DNA of 64,000 bases from Rhabditophanes sp. KR3021 (Eukaryota > Nematoda > Chromadorea > Rhabditida > Alloionematidae): contig CAUJLY010000006.1 in the NCBI GenBank assembly GCA_963281155.1, positions 2,294,001 to 2,358,000 on the forward strand. Reading direction: 5' to 3'. The translations under genes were made by a program, and so were the position numbers. The notes beneath the pieces were generated by a model. It did not search any database. It was not told the origin of the DNA and saw only the letters and a list, made by a program, of their open reading frames with translations. Shown one piece after another: positions 41,401 to 53,137 of this stretch. Each line of letters begins with the position of its first letter. Position 1 is the stretch's first letter.

Positions 41401-41828
41401 CCAAAAATGGAATTCATAATAAAATCTCAAAACAAATTAAAAGTAAATATACTAGAGCGAGTGCATATTCCTATTTCATTGATGATAGTAATTAACCGTC
41501 ACTAGATAAAGCTCAAATAGAGAGATAATTTAAAATTCTAATTTTATATTGTCCATAGTTTCGTTTTTCTTTTATAATTATGGGCATGTATGTTGATGTA
41601 AAGAATAAGTATGATTAAAATGAACTAAGGAAAAAATTTGAGGGTGGTCGGAGGAGTAAATTATTGTTTAAAAGAAAAAGAATAAAAAGTAAGTATGAAC
41701 AAACTTTGATTACATACATATTTAAGTAGAATAAATATAAGTCAAAAGAAATCCAACATTTCTTCTAAACTTAATTTCACCTTCTCGTAAATAATTTATT
41801 AATTATAACAGTATGGAGATAATTTTTT

Positions 41829-41923
41829 CATGAGTCCGTAAAACAGCGGCTGCCGTCAAACGGTATTATTATAAGGACACATGTATATACTTTGCCGATT
41901 AAAAAAAGACCCTCGAAACGAGG
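41829..41923 (+). other. Candidate structured RNA element
   Basis: CATGAGTCC at 41829 pairs with GGACACATG ending at 41883 (8 of 9 pairs), enclosing a small hairpin CCGT-CAA-ACGG at 41853-41863. A second perfect hairpin, CCTCG-AAA-CGAGG, follows at 41911-41923. Three stems in 95 bases within AT-rich DNA is unusual, but I recognise no family. Confidence 0.2.
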
Positions 41924-42140
41924 AAATACATTAATAAAAAAGTCACTCTTCCATACGCTTATTGTATTATGACCAAGACAATATGTTTCAATGATCAGTC
42001 AACCTGAAAAATATAGCTTAAATCAAAGAAACTCGTAATTTCTTTCTTCTTGCTCGTCACTAAGGTTTGACTCATCTGGCTTTTATAATTTAAAATAAAT
42101 GACCTTTTAAATGGAAAGTTTGCAATAACAAATTACGAAA

Positions 42141-42149
42141 TATATAAAT
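42141..42149 (+). promoter_or_regulatory. TATA-like box of the small secreted-protein gene
   Basis: TATATAAAT stands 37-45 bp upstream of the start codon of the small secreted-protein gene, the position expected of a TATA box with a very short 5' UTR. Confidence 0.35.
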
Positions 42150-42185
42150 TGGATTTATCAAGCATATTTGGGTTCATTCTTCAAA

Positions 42186-42701
42186 ATGATGAAAACCATA
42201 TTATTGTTGCTATTTTGTTGTATCTATCATCTTAATTGTAAAAATACTGCAATCCAAAAAAAATCACTACCAGAAAATGCAAAATTCTTATTAGATTCTG
42301 TAATTTTTGACAAACGTTTGATCACAGAATGTTTTGTAAGAGAGAAATTTGCAAATTTTTTTACAACACTGAATTATCATAAGAAACCAGCAGAATATTG
42401 TATAATAATTAATGGACGTACTATTCATGCTCCTGGTTCTTGGAGTCATGGGCCAGCGACAGATTATTGGAGAAATATATGTGATGTAAGTTCTGGATAA
42501 TCAAACTCTTAGTAATATATCTAGGGAATGTTCAAAAATTCAACAGAGTTGGTTGATAAAATTGGCAGTGTAGAGGAGCAATTTAATGATGAGAAAGTGT
42601 TAATAGGAAAACTAACATGCTGTAATCATCAACATTGCAATCGACAAATGGAAAGTAATATGAATATATACCCAGAAATATGGAACCACAATAAAAATTA
42701 A
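42186..42701 (+). CDS. Small secreted Cys protein with a CC/CN ending (ET-module or Ly6-like)
   Basis: Two exons, 42186..42485 and 42525..42701, join in phase 0 and give 158 residues. The first ATG of two in tandem begins the signal peptide (MMKTILLLLFCCIYHLNC). The mature part has few cysteines, ending with CCNHQHCN close to the C-terminus. A CC-x3-x4-CN ending is typical of three-finger (Ly6) folds and of the nematode ET module, but here the N-terminal cysteines are fewer than those folds normally have, so the fold is a guess. It is isolated: the 10 kb desert lies upstream and COG7 converges from downstream. A TATA-like box lies 40 bp upstream. Confidence 0.75.
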
Positions 42702-43063
42702 TAAATATTTAAATGATGGCTAACCATAATTATAAGTTAATGTACACATTTCATAATAATGATAAACTTATAAGTTCATATTAAAATCAACAAATAAATT
42801 CATGAACCTTCCTATCTTTATTAGCCAATTTGGATAAGTAAATAAATACATAAATATAATACCACCTGCTTTTAATTATACGGTACCATTGATAGCCCTC
42901 AACACTACAGGTTTTGAAAGGACTAAGGTATATACATGAAGTTGTGTGATAAATATATTTATTAGGATAGATGTCATTATTACAATAAAGTTTTATATCA
43001 AAATGAACAACCAGCCATATGTTCAAATAATGTATGCAATTTTTATAGTAAATATATGTGTCA
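42702..43063. other. Intergenic between convergent genes
   Basis: AT-rich spacer holding the 3' UTRs of the small secreted-protein gene (+) and COG7 (-). Nothing else seen. Confidence 0.5.
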
Positions 43064-45215
43064 CTAATGAATTTGCTCAGCTAAAGTGGCCACGATTGAA
43101 ATGAGCTCATGGGTAGGCTGTAAGCGCAAATCAACAATTGCGTCAATCAAAAATCGAGCATCTGCGTGCAGTTGCTTTGCCAGTGGAGTTGATAACACTC
43201 CCATTTCGTGTATTTGTTCAACAAAATAATCAACGCATTTAACTGCAATATTATCCAAGAGCCATAAATCCAGGAAGAACTCACTCGAAGTTGTCTTTTT
43301 TCTTTCATTTTCCTTGCTTGATATTTTTTTGATTGAAGCTTCAAAATAGGCATTGTTCAAGTAAATTGTCACCGTATTCAAAATTTGCAATAAAGAGTGG
43401 CCAACAGTGGTAATATAATTGTGAGGGGCAGCTGAAAAATTAGGAAGTGATGCTGCGACGTTTTTGGCATGCTCTTGCTGACCCACAAATTGGTTGAACA
43501 AACCTTCCAAGTCACTAGACATCTTATATATTATAACATTGCTAATTGCAGATGTTTTGTGATTGACGACGTTTTTGTTGTACTTATTCAGCAACTGAGA
43601 AGGTGTCAAAAATAGATCATTCCCATTTGTCAATAGACGTCCGGATATTTCCTCAAGAGTCTTTTTCATGGACATGTTGAGGCTGTCTTGCATTTTTATA
43701 ATGTATCCAACGACGACGATTGAGTTAAACTTTTCCTCGGTAATTTCGCCAATTGACTTGTGAATGTTAATCTCGTTGTTGGCATCCTTTTTGATTTTGA
43801 GGTAGTCTTTGTTGATGATGAGATTTATCAGCTCGTCAATTGCTGTTTCCAAGGAGGAGCAAATAATCTCAACAAATTTAACACCAAAAATGTCTCCTGC
43901 TTCATGGACCAATTGCAGCATCACTCTTTGCAAATCTTCAATACATGGGATAAGCCATTTATGCTTGGATTTAAAGCTCTTGTCTTGTGGTTCAATTTTC
44001 GAAATAATGCTGAATAAAAAGGACTTGGTTTCCCTCTGATAAATTACTTTCAGAGACTGTAATAGGTTTTCATTAACCTTCGAGCAAATATGTAGGATAT
44101 GCTCATCACCACGAGCTTTAACTGACTCCAAATGTGAGCCTAATAGTTTAGAGACTTGAAGACAGGCAGTTAATTGATCTTTCTCATTTGTCATAACGTT
44201 AACAAACATCCCATTAATTGTACTCCACTTTTTGAATAAAGCTTCGTAGATTGAATTTGATGTCAATTGTGATCCTTTGTCAAAGAATAACTCATCGGCC
44301 AATTGATGGTATGATTTCCACATATCAACAGCCTCGGATAGAATCTTCCACAGAGAAGCATCTGTTATGGAGGGCAAAATTTCATCAGGTCTTGTGACTT
44401 GTTCCATTTGCTCAACATAGATAGTCATTTTGTGTGTGATAAAGGCTTTAAAAGCATCCTCAAATATTTGCTTGCAATCCAAAGAATTATATTTTGCTTG
44501 AAGATCAAGCAAAGTTATTTTGTCATTACTTTCAATGCCATTTGATATTACATTTGAGTGAGAAGAAAGAAATTGTTGCTTCATTTCTTCGATTTCTGTT
44601 TCGTTGCCAAGGGATATAAAATACTAAAAATATACTTAATTTGACAGTAATGATTAACTTACTTCATTCAAAAATTTGCGGCACTCTTGAAGTCTCACCA
44701 GCACAGGGTACAGTTCTTTGTGATTGCATCGATCAATTAGCTTCAAATTATCACACGCATTTTTAAACTCGATTTTTGACTTGATAACTTTGGCTATCAA
44801 ATCAGTACGTGTCTTGGCAGAATCATAGACCAAAATTGTATTTGATGAAGGCAATTTTGACTCTTCATTTTTTAAACTTTTTATGTGAGTTGAGAGTTTG
44901 ATTAAAATTGCATCCGTCTCTTTCGACAACTCATTTACATTTAATAGGCTAAAAATTGCTATCAAGGCATTTTAATTGACGATACTTACACAGAATTCAA
45001 ATCAAAATCTCTCTTTTCATCTACTAATCTTTGATTAGCACTTATATACATGCTGTCAATCATACCAGCCATTTCAGCGGATTTTTTTGCAAAACTGCTT
45101 TCATTAATGATGGCAATTACATCGCATTTGTCTGCAGACAGTAAATCTGTAAGGTCCTATAAATATGATGTTAATTTTTAATCATAACTATTACTAAAAC
45201 TACCTTATCTTTCAT
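43064..45215 (-). CDS. cogc-7: Conserved oligomeric Golgi complex subunit 7 (COG7)
   Basis: Four exons on the minus strand (45215..45204, 45156..44990, 44948..44663, 44623..43064) are in phase and give 674 residues, compared with about 770 in human. The protein is almost all helical with no membrane segment. The N-terminal coiled coil begins MKDKDLTDLLSADKCDV. The best family evidence is the C-terminus: STPLAKQLHADARFLIDAI followed by LQPTHELISIVATL matches the COG7 pattern of SAKQLATDIDYLI...LQPS..L..IV.LL. COG7 is part of lobe B of the COG tether, which guides retrograde vesicles within the Golgi and so maintains glycosylation; loss in C. elegans affects gonad cell migration. The first coding exon is only 12 bp. 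The start is 68 bp from a possible divergent small gene. Confidence 0.8.
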
Positions 45216-45283
45216 TTTGATGACTTTCTATTACTTCATATGCTGCAACGTGTAAATAAACCAACTTTGACAATTCAAAACGA

Positions 45284-45423
45284 ATGGAAGCCAAAACAAG
45301 TGGAACGACGTTTATTCCATTTGTTTCTAATTTTCCAAAACAAGTTCCTGGGTGGAGTAGACTGTCTGAAGGCTTTAAATGTTACAATTATGTTTCCAGA
45401 GTATTATTCGAAAATGTAACATA
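45284..45423 (+). CDS. Possible small gene divergent from COG7, unrecognised
   Basis: An ATG at 45284 opens 46 codons to a TAA at 45422-45424 region (starts MEAKTSGTTFIPF, includes FKCYNYVSRVLFEN). It shares a short divergent intergenic space with COG7. One extra A in the AAAA run at 45411-45414 would move the reading into a frame that stays open for about 28 more codons (through RNKDLGTTRGRQEFYIPH). Several other loci here need the same kind of correction, so the true product may be about 75 residues. No signal peptide, TM segment or domain. Coding status is uncertain. Confidence 0.25.
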
Positions 45424-45693
45424 AAACTGGTACAAGATTCATCCATTTGTTACAGAAATAAAGACTTGGGAACCACCAGAGGGAGGCAGGAATTCTATAT
45501 TCCTCATTAATTAAAGCATGCATTTTTCAGTTTATGATACGGGACGATCAAGATGAAATATTCCCTATTTATTTGAATTTAGTAGCGAAGAAGACTACTT
45601 TTATGGATTTATAATTTGTTAACTGGTAAATCTAAACTCATATTGTTTATGCTCACGATTCACTGATCTAACAAACATTAAAATTTGGTTAAG

Positions 45694-46269
45694 GTGAACA
45701 TCATTCACTATGAAATAATAAACTATTATACAATATTAGCAAACGGATCATCTTTAGTTGAACTTAACAATGCAGATAAATCGTTTGCCTATAATCATAA
45801 ATTAGCTACGTTATATGTTGTTTTTGTAAGTTTACACAAACAATTATTTAATATTTGTTTGTTTTTAGGATGATTACAGAAACAACCTCAATATAGTCGT
45901 TTACACAGTTTACATTTTCCTTAATTACATTGTCGTCTTTATCACATACAAAAATATACTCTTTTTGAAAGAAGTTATTTTTCTTCCTTGCCAAAAGAAA
46001 CCAAAAAAATAAATTACGAGTTTAAGATAATGTTACTTTATCAAAGTTTTGTTCCGATACTTATTGTAGGTACGTTATAAATTAATGGTATTAAATAATA
46101 AGTATAATTTATGGCTTGCCAGTACTGTTATTCATTGGTTCAGTTCCACGTTGCATTAGTTCTAATGAAGTTGGGAGATATGTGTGTACTAATTACATAA
46201 TTGAATTATTTTTAGCCCTTAATCCTTCAATTAATGTTTACTTTTCATAACAGCATTGGCAAAAAATAG
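45694..46269 (+). pseudogene. 5'-truncated serpentine receptor copy
   Basis: This is the C-terminal half of a receptor related to the intact one on the opposite strand. Pieces at 45694..45825, 45869..46069 and 46123 onward align with its TM5-TM7: TKKINYEFKIMLLYQSFVPI corresponds to TKKIHTEFTKILLFQGLFPI. The intron after the fourth or fifth TM is at the same place in both copies (YVVF|DDY versus MTF|KNM), and the next is close. The frame breaks at the A7 run 46003-46009 (one A short), perhaps an assembly error. The larger defect is that TM1-TM4 have no counterpart in the roughly 400 bp back to COG7. I judge it a decayed copy. It lies tail to tail with the intact gene. Confidence 0.6.
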
Positions 46270-46354
46270 AAAAATATTTGCAGCACGTTATAAGATATTC
46301 AAAAACGTATTGGCATCTCTTTGGTCTAAAAAAGCACTGTTGTTTTCCAAAATT

Positions 46355-47431
46355 TTAAACTTTACGGACCATTGCTTTCGAATTAGGTTGAATTGCTGAT
46401 GAATATTTAAACTTCTTATAAACAGACATTGTTGTCATATATCTTTTGTATAAAATATTTCTATTTTTTGTTGAAAAATTTAAGAAGGTCAAAGAATTAA
46501 ATAATGGAGTTGAAAATAAAGCTATAAATACCAAACTCCCGGTATCTCTCATCAGTAGTGTATTTTGAAACGCCAATAAGCATAAATAGCCTTAAAATTT
46601 AATTTTGCACAATTTAACTTAATAAAGTTTTATACTAACCTACAGCAGGAACTCCAGTTAAAATGGGAAATAATCCTTGAAAAAGTAATATTTTAGTAAA
46701 TTCCGTATGAATTTTTTTAGTTGATAAAACCATTGAAGATTGATTTACTTTCATATGATGCTTGAAAAAGAAATATATTGTCCCTTCCAGACAGGAGTTG
46801 AAGACAAGCAAAACGAAAATTAAACCCAATGCAATATAAGTGTTCATATTTTTCTGAATAAATATCTAGTTAATAGAAATGTTATTAAACTTACAAACGT
46901 CATAACTAAGCTTTTAGAATTTGGTGAAATTAAATCATCATTCAATCCATTAGCCTTATCTAAAGTATAAGCAATATCTAAAGGTACTTTTTCTTCATAA
47001 CCTTTATAAACAAAAACTGCTGAACAGGAAATAGCACTACTCGCTAAAAATAAAGCAAGAAGATAATGCGTAGAATGCAAGGCAAACTTCGTACACATTT
47101 GAAGATACCGTAATGCCATTATTAAAGTAATAAGGGATAAATTAAAAGAAATAGCAAAATATAGCACAATAACTAATACTCTACATTGTTGAAAATTTAG
47201 ATTATATAAATCAGAATAAATTAGATGGAATATTAAATAATCTCCCACAACATGTATTTCAACTCTTAGAAAAAATGAATATATAGAATAAAGCAAATCA
47301 AATGTAAATTGTGTAAATAATGAATAAATAAAAACATTCTTTTTATAATTATTATACAATGATAGTGAGGTCACATTTAATGCTATTGATATTAGAGTAA
47401 TAATAATATGTATAGCCGTAGAGTAATGCAT
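46355..47431 (-). CDS. Nematode serpentine (7TM) chemoreceptor-like GPCR
   Basis: Three exons on the minus strand, 47431..46895, 46853..46640 and 46590..46355, are in phase and give 328 residues, a normal length for nematode serpentine receptors. Seven hydrophobic segments are visible, beginning MHYSTAIHIIITLISIALNV, with TM6 in KILLFQGLFPILTGVPAVG and TM7 in GSLVFIALFSTPLFNSLTF, then a short basic tail. The KI-x-TEF-x-K-x-LL...Q-x2-P-I stretch before and in TM6 is characteristic of the Str/Srd/Srh-type superfamilies; I cannot place it in one. There is no signal peptide, as usual. Introns are 41 and 49 bp. A truncated relative lies tail to tail just downstream, suggesting a local inverted duplication. 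Expression in chemosensory neurons is inferred from the family. Confidence 0.8.
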
Positions 47432-48402
47432 TTTTGGAATGACTTGGATTAGTTATTAGTTGTTGGTGATGATATAATTAATATAAAGTTAAAACGTAAT
47501 TAATTAGCTTATTTAATTGAAAAAATATATAAAATTAGGCTGTGACATATTTGTGTTATTTTCTAATTTGATATGCTAAATTAAATATGTTTTTATCCTT
47601 GAGAGATTAACAATCATTTTTTTGAATATTTTCTAATACCGAAGCATCTTTTTTGTGTTCAAATATTTAAATTAAATTTAAATTTTTTTAATAAAAGTTA
47701 GCTTGATAGTTATCAACTTGATATATAATCCAAACTCAACATTCATTTAATCTTCCATATAATTATTAGATTCCATAAATAATTAGTTCACAATTGCTAT
47801 GTATATTTTTGGTGCCTCATATGGAGCTTTGAATTATGCAGACATGCTTCATGAAGATTTTATTGCAATTTAATAAACTATCCAATCGAACCACTTTAAG
47901 TTTAAATGCATTCAATAAAAAGATGCAATTAACTTATCTAAAGCAAAATAGAATGAATCAGAACATAAAGATTTAAAAATAGTAAAATATACAAGCATAA
48001 GATATGTTCATATGTAGTCAAATTTGCATTGTACAGTTAAGTTGCATAAACATATCCGATTTTTGGATTGATGCCATAATGCTGTAGTTATATGCATAAA
48101 CTTGAATTATATTCATTCAAAATGTCCATAAATCGAAAGTTCAAGTTCATATCAACAAAAAAGTATCAATTTTATTAATTAAATATATTAAAATAAGTAT
48201 ACATTATGTTTATTTACATAATAGTCAAATCATTTTTGGTAATCAAACCATATTTAGTATTATATACAGCAATATTCTTTAAAAGGTTCAGTGTTATGTA
48301 ATAGATAAAAGCAACACTAAGGAATGCAAAATATTAAATTTGTATTTGGTCAATTTTATCATTTGAATACTTTTTTGTGCAATTAAGTTTCCTTTTTGGT
48401 CT
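47432..48402. other. Intergenic
   Basis: Very AT-rich sequence between the serpentine receptor promoter and the 3' end of the BNIP3-like gene, both on the minus strand. No further feature seen. Confidence 0.5.
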
Positions 48403-49060
48403 TCAAAAGTAGCCTTGATTCTTTCCAAACTTTTTAAAAATAAAGTATCTGAAAGGGAAAGTATTAGATTTAGGGATATATATTTTAAAATTACCCCATA
48501 GTTGTACCCAAAAACAATGTGAAGAAATTACTAACAACTAGTGATATCATAAATTGGTAATTTGAATAGCCTTTGCTGGTAGGTTCAACATAATCCAAGT
48601 ATTGGACACCAAATAAGGTAGGTTCTGGACTATTTGGTGGTGTAGTTAAACAAGAATTGTTTTGAGTTCCCCGGAAGCGTTGTCTTGAAGGTGGGCAAGG
48701 TTGGTCAGATTTAGTGGACCAATCCCAAATCCAGTCATTGCCCCGAACGTTTGTAAGACCATCTTTTTGGAGACGATACTTTACTTGTTCGAGATTCTTT
48801 TCTATTTCTCCTAGTCCTTGAGGATGAATTGGAGAAGATCTGGAATCATTTTTGACTTCACCATTCTTGTCAATAACCATCATTTGAGCTGCATCAATTG
48901 AAGAGCAATAAGAACCACGGGAAGGTGCAAGTTCACACCATGATTCGGGATTGCTTTCGCAATCTTCTTGGATCTTTGTTATACCTTCACTTGTAACATG
49001 ACTGACCTTGCTGCGATTTTCCGATGCAAATGCTTGTCTATTATCAAAGAAATAAGACAT
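48403..49060 (-). CDS. dct-1: BNIP3/DCT-1-like mitophagy receptor
   Basis: Two exons on the minus strand, 49060..48495 and 48448..48403, join in phase 2 and give 203 residues. The family is shown by the strongly conserved NDWIWDW block at residues 108-114 and by the N-terminal ESWCEL at 39-44, which fits the LC3/LGG-binding LIR core W-x-x-L and lies where BNIP3 has SWVEL. A C-terminal TM segment (about 168-192) carries GTTMG, matching the GxxxG face through which BNIP3 dimerises in the outer mitochondrial membrane; the histidine found there in mammals is replaced by Asn. The tail (FKKFGKNQGYF) faces the intermembrane space. The last exon is 46 bp, so without it the protein would appear to stop in the membrane. 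Role: outer-membrane receptor that recruits autophagosomes to damaged mitochondria. Confidence 0.85.
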
Positions 49061-52055
49061 TATCAATAGTTGTTAAGTAAAATACCAACAAATAATAGGA
49101 TTAGACCGTTTAAAAAATCTGAAAAGTGATCAATGTAAGAAAGATAATAAAATAATGAGATAAACCTATTAAACGTGTACAAAAGCATTCACAAAATAGT
49201 TCACAACAATGGAATGGAAGCAGATGACATGGTCATATGGTAATTAATACATTTCACTACATTATTCTTAAAATACATCTTTATGCAAAGCAAAAATTAG
49301 TTGTCATTTAAACAAAATTAATAGAAAATAAGTAAATTTGGAAATCTAATTTGTTGTTGATAAGAACAAGGTGTACATTGTTTTTACGACAAGATTTTGA
49401 TATCGTTTTTGACATCAATGTAAGGAGTCATTTAAATGAATATTTATAACTTGCTAACCAATTGAGCATTATTCAATCACGTTCAGCTAAATAGTCCATT
49501 TATAACTGTTTTTAAGGAATATAATATTTGGAATTGCAAATATTTACTTGTGTAAATAGCAAAGTAAATACAAATTGAGTGCATATCGAACGAATCATAT
49601 GGTTTTACGCAGCGCCAACAATTATAAACATGATTCACTTAATCTTTATGATTAGAAGTGATATGTTGAAGTAATTCTATAAGACGACAGCTTATACGTG
49701 AAGCATCAATAAATCCGAAAGTCACCAAATTTAGAAGAAAAACTTTTGGTTATGGCCGCGCATAAAACATCTTGTGTCATGTGATTTATAAATCGAAAAC
49801 ACAAGACCTAGACATACCGACAAGTCTATTCGTGTAGTAGTAATTCAAAAGTGGGCATTTAAGGTTTACCACTGATTACTAAAGCTTATTTAACCTTATC
49901 AATCAAATGTTGTGGCAAAAAGTGTCCCCAATACATTAAACACCAAACCCAAGCTAGTGGTATGTGAAGAATGGTAGCATGACATGATAATATAAAGCGT
50001 ATATGAGGCGAACGCTGCCAACCAAAGAACGGCGCAACGTAATATCCTCACTATGAGTACATGCAAACTTTCAAACATCAATATTATAATTCGACTATTG
50101 TCAAGACAAGAAATTAAAGTCAGCTGACCGTGTATTGCGTGCGTACAAATTGTTAATTCTATCTTATATTAGAAAAAAGAAACCCATGGGCATAAATTTT
50201 AAAAGAATATGAAGTTAATTTCTGTTCTATGTCAAAACGTCACCAAAATTCCTCGAAAAAGCAAAGAGCAGGTTGAAATATTATAACTAAAGCATTACAT
50301 TTAAAAGAATATTTTTTGACTCATTTTAAGAAGTAAATTAAGTCATGTTTATGAATTGATATGACAATAACGATAAACTAAACTTAAAGCCACGTGGTAA
50401 ATGTAAATTAAGTTATCATCACCTGGTACAATCATTCAAAAAATAGAGTATATCTTTGTTCAATTGCTTATTTTATATCATAATTAATTTGACAAAAGCT
50501 GGACGGCACAGGGTGGTCGAGTTGTAGCTAAATATAAATATAGACATCCTAGCTAACAGACCATTTGTTATATTTAAAATTGTTGAATAAACTTAGTCTT
50601 ATTGGAAAAGCACAAAGTGATATGAAAACAAAATTATTCTAATTACATTGAAAACAAAAAAACTATATTCGTACTTAGATCCGTGTTGATTTAAAATCGT
50701 TTACCTAAATGTTTTAATGAGCAGCTGTTTTGAGGAGCGATATTGTTTTGGTTGTGGTAGGTTTATCTACAATCGCCATTAGATTAAATATTTAAATAGA
50801 TCCAATAAACAAAAGGAGCATAAAATGTTGATGTGAATAAATTTGTTGTTTATTAAAAATGACACACAAATTATCTACACCAAAGGTGATTTAATATAAA
50901 TCACACGTTTATGTCATTACAATGATCTTTGTTGATTGGGAATGAGTTTTATAGAATCAAATATACCTATTCTATTTATATGTACCTAATATGATTATTA
51001 AAAATGTATAAACTCAATGCACTCGACACAGATATTTGATTTGATACTCACTCATAAATAAATCCTTAAAACCACTAAATATTAAGAAAATAAGTTGTAT
51101 GTCAATTTTTGTTGATTATTGCAGCATTTCTGATACATAAACTATATTTTTAACGTTCAAACAACTTAAATAAAGCAACTAAAAGGCAACCATTTTTTGA
51201 TGTTGTGTTTTCAAAAATACATTAAGTAATAACATTTTCCTTGTGTGAATCACTAAAGTTATGGATCTCGTCTAAAACATGTTGAACATATATTAAGTCT
51301 TAAAAATAAATATTTGATGGACTAGTTTTTGAGATAACTTAATAAAGAACAAACCAATAGTTTTATCCGACAAAATGAAACAATTGTTATGGCAAGTAGA
51401 GTGCAAAGCATACGCAATTTTATAAAAGTACAATGTTGATTTATTAAAATGCTATTACAATTTACCAAAAATGCAAATTCAAAACTGATAAAGATTGGTA
51501 TACAATTTCAATTTTTATGCAGTTTGTATCGCCTTGTGATTTATGCATTAAAACGATATTTAAGATTTTGTGTGTGAGTCGTGGAATTGTTAACTTTGTT
51601 TGAAGTTTTTATGGTATGCATGTAATTATAAAAGGATCAAGCAAGAAATTTGTATGTGTTTCAGTCACATTTTTAGCCAATTAACGCAAAATAAGGTCTA
51701 ATCATTTATTCATGGTAAAAGGAATAGTTTTCAATTTAGTATTTCTAGTTGTGTTCATATTTCATTATTTAAGGATTGACATATAGTAAGTTGGAGATAA
51801 AAAGTATGGTTAATTGAGTATTGGAGTGCATAGCATACATGTGGATGTATAATTAGGTAGTAGTATTGTACAATATTTTTTAACGTTTTCTAAGTTTTTA
51901 AGGATGAATTGTAAGTTGACAAAAAGTATGTTTGCGGGTATATTCAAACATATGACATTATGTTTAGCATGTTTTTGATATAAACACAGTACATGCCATT
52001 TGACTTTAAATAATGGGAATGTTGGTTAATTATGAACTTGGCATTACAAGTATAA
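49061..52055. other. Intergenic, 3 kb
   Basis: AT-rich region upstream of the BNIP3-like gene and downstream of ARL3. Only short chance open frames occur. No RNA gene or repeat recognised. Confidence 0.5.
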
Positions 52056-52840
52056 TTATTTTTCTTTAGAAGAAGCTTCATTCTTTTTCTTAAGAGTTTT
52101 GGTAATCCAATCCATTCCTTCCTGTAAAGTGTATTAATAATTGATAATGAACGTGAAATGTAATGCATACCTTAATCCCTTCTTCTGTAATAGCAGAAGA
52201 TGGCTGGATTTGCCATAATCGGTCTCTGATGCTAGTTAATTGAAGAAGTGATGCTATATCACTGGCTTTTGCCGAAGTTATCAAGTCCTAAAAGTAGATT
52301 GTCGATCGTTTATGAAATAGCTGCTTTAAAGTACCTGTTTGTTGGCAAAAATAAGAATAGGGACGTTCTTAAGCTTTTCCTCTTCCAAGATATCAGTTAA
52401 CTCCTAAAAGAATGAGGTATAAGAGTGGGGTGTTTTCAACGTACAAGACCAGTTTCTTCCAATCTCTTGCGATCACTGCTGTCAATGACATAAATTAAAA
52501 TGTCAATACCTTCAAAATAATTCTTCCAATATGGACGAATTTTACGCTGTCCTCCAATATCCCATACATTAAGCTTAATTTCACCTGATACAACAGTTTT
52601 TACATTAAATCCCTGGTTACAATAATATTATTACAACAAAATAGACACGTACCTGTGTTGGTGTAATATGCGAAACATCTTCCGATGCCAATTTTTTCAA
52701 AACAGTTGTTTTCCCAGCATTATCAAGTCCTTTAACACAAAAAATTCAATATTCACAAAAACAAACTTACCTAACAAGAGTATACGCAGCTCCTTATTTG
52801 GTTGATTCTTAAATTTTCTCAAAATATCTAATAAACCCAT
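52056..52840 (-). CDS. arl-3: ARL3 small GTPase
   Basis: Six exons on the minus strand (52840..52771, 52729..52653, 52612..52445, 52403..52335, 52287..52171, 52121..52056) are in phase and give 188 residues (human ARL3 has 182). All G motifs are intact: GLDNAGKT at 24-31, the switch I threonine in HITPTQGF, WDIGGQ at 66-71 with the catalytic Gln, NKQD at 126-129, and SSAITEEG near 162. The N-terminus [11 protein letters not shown] is the amphipathic helix of ARL3, and ISHITPTQGFN-type and [13 protein letters not shown] blocks distinguish ARL3 from ARL2. Role: GTP-loaded ARL3 releases lipidated cargo from UNC119 and PDE6D carriers inside cilia. An RFX X-box lies 298 bp upstream. Confidence 0.95.
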
Positions 52841-53137
52841 TTTGTAATTTTGACAGTATTGAAAATCTCCAATAATAGTAATAAAGTGAAATTATATAAA
52901 AAACTAAAAATATTAAATAAGAAAATGTTGGTACCTTAGTAGAGTATATAAGATTTTAGACTAAATCTGTGGCAAGTTTTTAGCTTTATGTCTAAATGTA
53001 CCCCGAGACACATACATGCAAATTAATGGCAAGATAAGAGTATAGGGTGGGGTGAGATCTGATTATAAAGGATGCCAAATATAAAAATATAGTTACGAGG
53101 ACTGGTAAAAGCACACGATCCTTACGAGGTTTAGTCG

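Larger units (their letters stand above)
32280..42140. other. Ten-kilobase region without genes
   Basis: Only short AT-driven open frames occur here, with no domain, signal peptide or run of splice-compatible exons that I could support on either strand. Most of it is strongly A-rich on the plus strand. Two short patches richer in G and C (38.42-38.48 kb and 41.83-41.92 kb) can fold and are listed separately. It could be a long regulatory interval, an old transposon graveyard or a non-coding transcript. Confidence 0.45.

Noticed and set aside
41829..41923. Hammerhead ribozyme
   Set aside because: ATGAGTCC...GGAC with a later GAAAC recalls the hammerhead core, but the required CUGAUGA and the GAAA directly after stem II are missing.
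45240..45424. Plus-strand frame starting at the ATG at 45240
   Set aside because: A longer frame by length, but the overlapping frame from 45284 has a more natural composition. Neither has homology support, so I kept only the second, at low confidence.
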